From NCBI RefSeq assembly GCF_045679555.1, contig NC_092122.1:15338565-15402564 (forward strand): a stretch of 64,000 bases of DNA, read 5' to 3'. Below the pieces are notes generated by a model. That model did no database searches, was not told the DNA's origin, and saw nothing but the letters and a program-made list of their open reading frames with translations. Position numbers and translations under genes: made by a program. This document shows positions 56,434-64,000 of this stretch, one piece after another. The stretch comes from Salvelinus alpinus. Lineage: Eukaryota; Chordata; Actinopteri; Salmoniformes; Salmonidae. How positions within the stretch are numbered: position 1 is the stretch's first letter; each line of letters begins with the position of its first letter.

Positions 56434-56678
56434 GGTAGGGCTCTCAAATGCAAAATGCATCACTACTGAGGTGTTGGGAAAATGCATTAAGTACAGATAT
56501 GTTTTCCTACAAAGGTAATAGTATGTGTGTGTGTCTTCAGAGAGGGCACCGCCTCAGAGCCCTTAAGTGCCTGTAGGATACATGGGCACGTCAACAAAGT
56601 GGCTGGGAACTTCCACATCACAGTGGGAAAGTAAGATACCTGTACACTTATCTATAAGCATGATATATTTAAGCAACA

Positions 56679-56943
56679 AGGCCCGAGGAGGTGTGGTATA
56701 TGGCCAATATACCACAGCTGAGGGCTGTTCTAAAGCACAACGCAAAGTGGAGTGCCTGGACACTGCCCTTAGCCGTGGTATATTGGCCATATATCACAAA
56801 CCCTTGAGGTGCCTTATTGCTATTATAAACTGGTTACCAACGTTATTAGAGCAGTAAAACTAAATTTTTGTCATACCCATGGTATACAGTCTGATATACC
56901 ACGGCTTTCAACCAATCAGCATTCAGGGCCCGAACAACAGGGT
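56679..56943. mobile_element. MITE-like dispersed repeat
   Basis: Contains GTGGTATATGGCCAATATACC, later GTGGTATATTGGCCATATATCAC in near-inverted form, then GCCTTATTGCTATTATAAAC, and ends ACCAATCAGCATTCAGGGCC. I recognise this as an abundant non-coding salmonid repeat with internal palindromes. The short open frames on both strands here belong to the repeat and not to a gene. It lies in an ergic2 intron. Confidence 0.82.
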
Positions 56944-58340
56944 TATATTTAAGTGCATGTTGTATGTAAATCATTCTTTATGGGTGTAATGAGGGAAAGC
57001 TATGTAATACTGCCACAGACTCAGAGGTTCATGGAGTTTGTCTCATACGTTACAAGATTCCAAGCTCCACAAATTGATGCTGCGAATGATTTATGAGTCT
57101 ATATGTCTGATGGGAAAAAGGGCACTCAACCAATAGAGCACGGTATATTTCTTTTTGATGAAAAAATGCTCCTCACGCCTCCAAACCTCTTTCTTTCTCA
57201 GGCCTATTCATCATCCTCGTGGCCATGCTCATACAGCAGCTTTTGTAAGCCATGACAGTAAGTTCTCTGTCAGCCAGGAAGGGTGACACTAATTTGCATA
57301 AGTTACTCGTTTTTGACAAGGACAACATTAGTACTGTTCTCTGGTTGTTTACATTGTATCTGCATTTCCATGTTTCAAGTGATAGATAAGAACAGTATCT
57401 ATTCTAATGCAGTGCCAAATAACTATTTTCTCAGAATCATTCACTCCCAAATAGAGGTTTTCACTGTCGCAATCCACCTGTCTGCATGTGAGCTGGGTTT
57501 CATCAATGCATTGCAGCGTGCAAATTCTCTCATCGGATAGACCATCTGTCTTTCTGAGAAGAGGTCCCCGGCATCATCAATCCTCTGGACGGGACAGAGA
57601 AAATCACCAGCAACCCGTAAGTTACTGCTCCTCCTCACCGAGACCAGGAAGTAAACACATGAATATGTTCTTATCAAACCTCATTCAGCTGTTACTCAAT
57701 GTGTAGCTTCCAGACTATTCTGCTCAGCATGGCCTCATGAGTTTGCAGGGAGAAAATGTAGCCATTTGTATCCATTTGAAGTGGATTTACTGCAGGCTTG
57801 CTTTCATTCACTTACCGTTCAAAGCAGCCTAGTTTCTCCAGGGGAAAGAACTGAAGCCCCCTATTTCACCTTTTCTAGCAGTATTCTGTGTAGTCCGTCA
57901 CTAGATGGATGGGGTCAAGGGCTTTGCTCTTTGTCTTGTTGTTGCAGATAATGAGATGTTCCAGTATTTCATTACGGTGGTACCTACCAAACTGCACACG
58001 TCTAAGTTGTCGGCAGACACACACCAGTTCTCTGTGACGGAGAGGGTAAGTCCTGATTTAGGCACAGATCTAGTATCAGCTTACCTTCCCCAAATCCTCA
58101 ATATTAACCATCAGGGGGAAAGGAATTCTATTTGATGTTGACCATGATGGAGGATGCTGCAGTGGGTTCAGATAATGGATCAGTCTCCTCATCCATCCAT
58201 CCAGTCCATTCAGCGCCCTCTGCTGGCTGCCAAAAGTTACTTCTAGCTCTGCTGTATAACACCACCACCTGAGACAGTCATAGATTTCTGTCTTACAAAC
58301 ACACATATTCACATACACAAAGGCTAGATGCTAGAAAGGC

Positions 58341-58343
<3 letters not shown>

Positions 58344-58418
<75 letters not shown>
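58344..58418. repeat. (GT)n microsatellite
   Basis: About 37 GT dinucleotides in the ergic2 intron that ends at 58469. Short open frames of CV or TH repeats here are artefacts. Confidence 0.98.
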
Positions 58419-58421
<3 letters not shown>

Positions 58422-59081
58422 GGAGAGAATAACCCCCACCCCACTCTACCTACCCACTGTCTGGTCAAGGAGCCGGTGATTAACCATGCGGCGGGCAGCC
58501 ACGGTGTGTCTGGGATCTTTATGAAGTACGACACCAGCTCTCTGATGGTCACGGTCAGTGAGCAGCACTTGCCCCTCTGACAGTTCCTGGTACGACTCTG
58601 TGGCATCATCTGGGGTATCTTCTCCACCACAGGTCCAGACAACACTCACTCTTACCACCCAGTGTCATGGGCAGAACTCATACTGTTCATGTCTCACAAA
58701 TCATTCCACGGCTGCTTTGCCAGCCTGAGTATCAGGCCACGTTAGAGAAATGCACCCTGAACATCTTCATTGATCTTCTCTCTCCCACAGGCATGATCCA
58801 TGGGTTTGTTGGCTTCTGTTTCGACATAGTCTGCTGTCGCTTCAAACTAGGCCCATATAAACCTAGAGAGGTGAGCCCAGTCTTCTTTATTGCCACTGAA
58901 ACTATGTTCAAAATGATGGTAAATCCGTACATGTACCAGTTTCCCCGTGTCTCACTGGTAGTAGTGTATTTACACTGTACCTCTGCGTGTTCTCTATTTC
59001 CAGGTGATTCTCCCAGATGCCCATGTGAACAACCGTGCTGCTCCGCTCCTGACACGTACAGGAGTAGCCCTCTGACCTGAG

Positions 59082-59208
59082 CCCATATCCACAAAGCTCT
59101 CTGAGTAGGAGTGCTGAGCTTAGATCAGTTTCGCCCTTTTGGATCATAAGATTATATGGACAGATCCTAGATCAGCACTCCTACTGTGAGATGCTTTGTG
59201 GATATGGG
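59082..59208. repeat. Palindromic MITE-like element after ergic2
   Basis: Ends CCCATATCCACAAAGC and GCTTTGTGGATATGGG are inverted copies. Inner arms GTAGGAGTGCTGA and TCAGCACTCCTAC continue the palindrome. It starts seven bases after the ergic2 stop codon, so it would lie at the very start of the 3' UTR. Its outermost segment is a repeat type common in fish. Confidence 0.85.
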
Positions 59209-59756
59209 ACCTGGAGACTGCTGCTGATCGTGCACCTACTGTCCCTTCACCTGTGTGGGAATCCAGGAAGAGAAGTCTCCAATCACAAGTATGTGGATTG
59301 CTGGGAGTTTGTTTTGAACCAAATAAGAGTAAACTGATTAGGATCCGACAATCATAATTGTTCTATTTATTGTTTTGGACAGTATCCTCATATGACTACC
59401 ATTATAATATATTTATATCCTGTAAATATGTATTTTACACTGACAAATGGAAAGCAGCTAACTCCCCAGTTTTATCAGGCTTAGTGTGTAAAGGTATTTG
59501 GACGTTGTTATCTGTAAGTTAGGCTGAATGAAATCTGATCCTCCTATGTTATCATTCATACCATTAACATGTCACGTTTGTTCTATTTCTATCTATTTGC
59601 ACTGTTGTTCAGTATCTGTTTCACAACTGTCAATGGGAGATGTCCTATTAAATGTGTTTTAGTGCACTTCACCAATTCATGTTGTATACTTTACATTCAT
59701 TTAAATCTCTCTCGTTTGGTATCTCACTATCCTCTGGTGATGGTGCAGGCTTTTAG
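59209..59756. other. Spacer after ergic2, no gene seen
   Basis: AT-rich sequence, probably former ergic2 3' UTR. AATAAAT-like signals are weak here. No gene was recognised. Confidence 0.45.
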
Positions 59757-59922
59757 CCTGCGCTTACACAGGCAGTCCATTTCGGATCTTTTTTTCCACT
59801 AATTGGTCTTTTGACCAATCACATCAGATCTTTTCACGTCCAATCTTTTTCAGATCCGATTGGTCAAAAGACCAATTAGTTAAAAAAAGATCAGAATTGG
59901 GCTGCCTGTATAAACGCAGCCA
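59757..59922. mobile_element. MITE with long inverted repeats
   Basis: Left end CCTGCGCTTACACAGGCAG is mirrored by CTGCCTGTATAAACGCAGC at the right. Further in, CTAATTGGTCTTTTGACCAAT and its inverse are adjacent. The element is non-coding. The ends resemble those of non-autonomous hAT-like repeats seen in salmonids; family assignment is tentative. Confidence 0.8.
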
Positions 59923-60651
59923 TGGAAGTAGGCTAAATCTATTTTCTACATGAGGCAGCAGTGTATGAAGCAGAATGATTAGCACACTGACCAATGTGTC
60001 TTTTGGTTTATTCATGTTTTGCCAAACAAACTTTAAGTGTTTTCAGAGCAGGAATAGAGGGTCATTTAACATTTGCCAATTACATTTGAAAAAGGAAAAT
60101 TCAACAAAATAAACAAAGTCGTAAGTGTTGCAGTTCACAGAACATTGCCCAGTTAGCTCTGATCTACCCACAGTGCTCTGCTTCCACTATGTATCCTAAC
60201 AAAGACACTGCTTTGTTATCAACATGACAGATGCCAAGATCCATAACAAGCAGGACATTGTGTTCAACTTCATTGTACAGGAAAAGCCATTTTCTGTGTT
60301 GGGCATGCATTTGGTTCATAGTCCCTTACAGAATTTAGGAAAGGACGGTCACTATTGTTGCACACCATTACTGGCTCACATAGAAACATGTTTTTCCAGA
60401 GGGAGGATTTGAGGTACATTTAGTCAAGACTTCTACCATAGATACTGTATATAGATGAATCATCTCATAAAAAAGTGGACTGCTGCTGTCTGCCACAAGT
60501 AACACTTCAGATCTAGTCTGGGGAGCTCTGTGGTAGAGTCAGACTCCTGCAGAATCAACCCTCAGGAATACTATTAAGTAGTCTAGAAAAATAATATAGA
60601 ACTATTTACACATCTTCTAAACTTGTTTATATATGATACTGTCACCATCTA
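59923..60651. other. Intergenic, no gene seen
   Basis: AT-rich sequence with several AATAAA-like hexamers. I recognise no exon or repeat. It could include untranslated sequence of a gene outside the window. Confidence 0.45.
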
Positions 60652-61911
60652 CAGTGCATTCGGAAAGTATTCAGACCCCTTGACTTTTTCCACACTTTGT
60701 TACGTTACAGCCTTATTCAAAAATGTATTAAATTGCCCCCCCCCCCATCCCCCATCTACACAATACCCCATAATGACAAAGCAAAAACAGGTCTTTATAA
60801 ATTTGAGCAAATTTATAAAAACTGAAGTATCACATTTACATAAATATTCAGACCCTTTACTCAGTACTTTGTTGAAGCACCTTTGGCAGCGATTACAGCC
60901 TTGAGTCTTCTTGGGTATGACGCTACAAGCTTGGCACACCTGTATTTGGGGAGTTTCTCCCATTCTGCTCTGCAGATCCTATCAAGCTCTGTCAGGTTGG
61001 ATGGGGAATGTCGCTACACAGCTATTTTCAGGTCTCTCCAGAGATGTTTGATCAGGTTCAAGTCCGGGCTCTGGCTGCGCCACGGACATTCAGAGACTTG
61101 TCCCGAAGCCACTGATGCATTGTCTTGGCTGTGTGCTTAGGGTTGTTGTCCTGATGGAAGGTGAACCTTCGCCCCAGTCTGATGTCCTGAGCGCTCTGGA
61201 GCAGGTTTTCATCAAGGATCTCTCTGTACTTTGCTTCGTTCATCTTTCCTTCTATCCTGACTAGTCTCCCAGTCCCTGCCGCTAAAAAACATCCCCACAG
61301 CATAATGCTGCCACCACCATGCTTCACCGTAGTGATAGTGCCAGGTTTCCTCCAGACGTGACGATTGCTGGACGGCCAGCTCTAGGAAGAGTTTGTGGTT
61401 CCAAACTTCTTCCATTTAAGAATGATGGAGGCCACTGTGTTCTTGGGGACCTTCCATGCTGCAGAAATCTTTTGGTACCCTTCCCCAGATCTGTGCCTCG
61501 ACACAATCCTGTCTCAGAGCTCTACGGACAATTCCTTCGACCTCGTGGTTTTTGCTCTGACATGCACTGTCAACTGTGGGACCTTAGACAGTTGTGTGCC
61601 TTTCCAAATCATGTCCAATCAATTGAATTTACCCCAGGTGGACTCCAAGTTGTAGAAACAGCTCAAGGATGATCAATGGAAACAGGATGCACCTGAGCTC
61701 AATTGAGTCTCATAGCAAATGTCTGAATACTTATGTAAATAGGGTATTTCTGTTTTTTATTTAATACATTTTCAAAAATGTCAACCTGTTTTCGCTTTGG
61801 TATTGTGTGTAGATTGAGGAAAAACATTTATTTAATCAATTTTAGAACAAGGCTGTAATGTAACAACATTTGGAAAAAGTCAAGGGGTCTGAATACTTTC
61901 CGAATGCACTG
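60652..61911 (-). mobile_element. Tc1-like transposon with internal deletion
   Basis: A Tc1/mariner element of another family, flanked by TA at 60650-60651 and 61912-61913. The ends are inverted repeats beginning CAGTGCATTCGGAAAGTATT. It is 1260 bp long, about 350 bp shorter than full copies of this type, because a central part of the transposase is gone. Confidence 0.93.
60861..61560 (-). pseudogene. Tc1-like transposase remnant, deleted
   Basis: On the minus strand, an N-terminal piece (VASIILKWKKFGTT) is fused by a deletion near 61375 to RHVWRKPGT, so the segment with the first catalytic Asp is missing. Then follow KHGGGSIMLWGCF, the second Asp in FHQDNNPKHTA, and a C-terminus ending AAKGASTKY before the stop at 60861. 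The catalytic Glu site reads NLIKHLWRD, so Glu is Lys, and there is a stop inside the C-terminal region. The copy is inactive. Confidence 0.9.
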
Positions 61912-62093
61912 TACCACTTAAGACAAGCCTTAGTTTGACGCAATTATTTATAAAGATGAAAAAATAGTAAACTTAGTTTCAATATAAACAGGCAAAAAGT
62001 GGACAAACAGTATACCTTTGTCAATATTCAGTAGTCGTCAACCAGGTCAGATGTTTGTAGTACTACAGTAGCAGTCTCCAGTGGTCAAGATTT

Positions 62094-62280
62094 AGGGCTC
62101 CATTCAATCCGCATCACAGAAGTTCAGCTTTACGGCATGATTGAAACAAAGGGAATGTTCCTGCTTTTGCAGACTGCATTCACGGTAAAAGCTACATGTG
62201 TTGGCTCAATTGGAAATGACCTTTTTAATTTATATCACAGAGTCTGTAACGCTTCAACTTCACAGATTGAATAGAGCCCT
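62094..62280. mobile_element. MITE with terminal inverted repeats
   Basis: A 187-base non-coding element with ends AGGGCTCCATTCAATC and GATTGAATAGAGCCCT. It resembles short non-autonomous DNA elements abundant in salmonids. Confidence 0.8.
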
Positions 62281-62697
62281 TAATGTGATCAACACTGAAG
62301 TTACTCTCGGATATCCTTAGCTGGCCTCGCTACTGAGTACAGGTTCCCAAGTATTCTGTCAGTACAAACCAATACAAGGTAAAAACACATCGCCCATGGA
62401 AGAAGAGAGGCCATGGATATCTCAGGATTCACACATTAAGAGTCAATGTACAGAAATTGTCTTTCAGTGGAGGCCTGACATACAGTATTTCAAGTATGCA
62501 AAAAAATCCTCTATTCCAAGACATTGTATCTGGGTTGGGGAGGACGTAAACTATGAGCAAAAACGTGGGGAGAGTATACAATGGGTTTATTGTTGCATAT
62601 GTAATCTGTCGCTTTAAGAAAAGCCGTAGTTAGAAAAGAAATAACACTTACATAGTGGTTTTACTGTATGACGTACAACAGGGTCAGAAGGAACAGT
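62281..62697. other. Intergenic, no gene seen
   Basis: Sequence between a MITE and the terminal minisatellite. A 73-codon open frame (62396-62617) has no recognisable domain, and I do not call it a gene. Confidence 0.45.
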
Positions 62698-64000
62698 GTC
62701 TGGTTGAGGAGTGGGGTTGTGTGCTGCTGGAGGTCTGAGGGGTGTGGTCTGGTTAAAGAGTGGGGTTGTGTGCTGCTGGAGGTCTGAGGGGTGTGGTCTG
62801 GTTGAGGAGTGGGGTTGTGTGCTGCTGGAGGTCTGAGGGGTGTGGTCTGGTTAAAGAGTGGGGTTGTGTGCTGCTGGAGGTCTGAGGGGTGTGGTCTGGT
62901 TGAGGAGTGGGGTTGTGTGCTGCTGGAGGTCTGAGGGGTGTGGTCTGGTTAAAGAGTGGGGTTGTGTGCTGCTGGAGGTCTGAGGGGTGTGGTCTGGTTA
63001 AAGAGTGGGGTTGTGTGCTGCTGGAGGTCTGAGGGGTGAGGTCTGGTTAAAGAGTGGGGTTGTGTGCTGCTGGAGGTCTGAGGGGTGAGGTCTGGTTAAA
63101 GAGTGGGGTTGTGTGCTGCTGGAGGTCTGAGGGGTGAGGTCTGGTTAAAGAGTGGGGTTGTGTGCTGCTGGAGGTCTGAGGTCTGGTTAAAGAGTGGGGT
63201 TGTGTGCTGCTGGAGGTCTGAGGGGTGAGGTCTGGTTAAAGAGTGGGGTTGTGTGCTGCTGGAGGTCTGAGGGGTGAGGTCTGGTTAAAGAGTGGGGTTG
63301 TGTGCTGCTGGAGGTCTGAGGGGTGAGGTCTGGTTAAAGAGTGGGGTTGTGTGCTGCTAGAGGTCTGAGGGGTGTGGTCTGGTTAAAGAGTGGGGTTGTG
63401 TGCTGCTGGAGGTCTGAGGGGTGTGGTCTGGTTAAAGAGTGGGGTTGTGTGCTGCTGGAGGTCTGAGGGGTGTGGTCTGGTTAAAGAGTGGGGTTGTGTG
63501 CTGCTGGAGGTCTGAGGGGTGTGGTCTGGTTAAAGAGTGGGGTTGTGTGCTGCTGGAGGTCTGAGGGGTGAGGTCTGGTTAAAGAGTGGGGTTGTGTGCT
63601 GCTGGAGGTCTGAGGGGTGTGGTCTGGTTAAAGAGTGGGGTTGTGTGCTGCTGGAGGTCTGAGGGGTGTGGTCTGGTTAAAGAGTGGGGTTGTGTGCTGC
63701 TGGAGGTCTGAGGGGTGAGGTCTGGTTAAAGAGTGGGGTTGTGTGCTGCTGGAGGTCTGAGGGGTGAGGTCTGGTTAAAGAGTGGGGTTGTGTGCTGCTG
63801 GAGGTCTGAGGGGTGAGGTCTGATTGAGGAGTGGGGTTGTGTGCTGCTGGAGGTCTGAGGGGTGAGGTCTGGTTAAAGAGTGGGGTTGTGTGCTGCTGGA
63901 GGTCTGAGGGGTGTGGTCTGGTTAAAGAGTGGGGTTGTGTGCTGCTGGAGGTCTGAGGGGTGTGGTCTGGTTAAAGAGTGGGGTTGTGTGCTGCTGGAGG
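62698..64000. repeat. 49-bp minisatellite, about 26 copies, cut by window
   Basis: Tandem copies of a 49-base unit built from TCTGGTTAAAGAGTGGGG, TTGTGTGCTGCTGGAGG and TCTGAGGGGTGTGG. Two variable sites are visible: TTAAAGAG against TTGAGGAG, and GGTGTGG against GGTGAGG. The first copies alternate TTGAGGAG and TTAAAGAG. One unit near 63180 is shortened. The array continues beyond the window. Confidence 0.97.

Larger units (their letters stand above)
54565..59075 (+). pseudogene. ergic2: ERGIC2 (ER-Golgi cargo receptor), disrupted copy
   Basis: ERGIC2 is a membrane protein that cycles between ER and Golgi. Exons, all with introns: 54565-54669, 54772-54876, 54992-55038, 55189-55256, 55365-55405, 55834-55935, 56541-56630, 57202-57257, 57517-57616, 57948-58045, 58470-58632, 58791-58870, 59004-59075. 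Diagnostic stretches include TWMKYEYEVDKDFS, MFQYFITVVPTKLHT and INHAAGSHGVSGIFMKYD. Lesions: a 1-base loss near 54603, a 1-base loss near 54784, an in-frame TGA at 57555-57557 (replacing Gly), an apparent extra C before the donor at 57617, and TGA at 58578-58580 (replacing Trp). Two residues are also missing at GHVNKVAG. Retained introns exclude a processed copy. It is most simply a decayed duplicate from the salmonid genome duplication; assembly errors could explain single indels but hardly all five. Confidence 0.88.

Noticed and set aside
56563-56857. Open frames of 75 and 96 codons on both strands
   Set aside because: They run from the ergic2 exon into the MITE-like repeat and match neither the ERGIC2 frame nor any other protein.

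Overview
The window is nuclear DNA from a bony fish, almost certainly a salmonid. Three things point there: several Tc1/mariner transposons of the kinds that fill salmonid genomes, many short palindromic MITE-like repeats and long minisatellites typical of salmonid introns, and protein-coding genes split into many short exons with GT-AG junctions that match vertebrate genes. No prokaryotic, organellar or viral gene was seen.

Four genes can be read by joining exons. (1) kmt2e (MLL5), minus strand, 5' part only: nine coding exons between 15657 and 3512 encode the first ~445 residues, including an intact PHD finger and nearly the whole SET domain. A 5' UTR exon lies at 15658-15771, and the probable first exon and promoter lie near 25.2-25.6 kb. 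The rest of the gene is beyond the left edge. (2) ndufb2, plus strand, 29303-30126: three exons, 101 residues, a complete subunit of respiratory complex I. (3) kdm7a, minus strand, 51532-33175: sixteen coding exons that stay in frame for 852 residues, with a PHD finger, a JmjC demethylase domain with all three iron ligands, and the conserved basic C-terminus. (4) An ergic2 copy, plus strand, 54565-59075: all coding exons are present with introns, but there are three apparent 1-base indels and two in-frame stop codons. It is best read as an unprocessed pseudogene, probably a decayed duplicate from the salmonid whole-genome duplication.

Layout. 1-3.5 kb: a GA-rich minisatellite and two abutting Tc1 elements in a kmt2e intron. 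3.5-25.6 kb: kmt2e, with a 2.3 kb minisatellite of 31-bp units, a long CA tract and a 1.8 kb GA-rich block in its introns. 25.6-29.3 kb: the kmt2e/ndufb2 divergent intergenic region, with an unexplained promoter-like zone. 29.3-33.2 kb: ndufb2, converging on the kdm7a 3' side. 33.2-51.5 kb: kdm7a, with a 28-copy 63-bp minisatellite and a tRNA-derived SINE in intron 1. 51.5-59.1 kb: the divergent kdm7a/ergic2 spacer and the broken ergic2. 59.1-64 kb: MITEs, a deleted Tc1 copy and a 49-bp minisatellite that runs off the window.

kmt2e and kdm7a are both PHD-containing chromatin regulators that read H3K4 methylation, but nothing in the sequence shows that these neighbours act as one system. The most interesting points are the minisatellite that has amplified an exon end plus its 5' splice site in ergic2, MITE and minisatellite borders lying within tens of bases of splice sites, and the orphan promoter-like region at 27.7-28.6 kb. 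I found no convincing undescribed multi-gene system.
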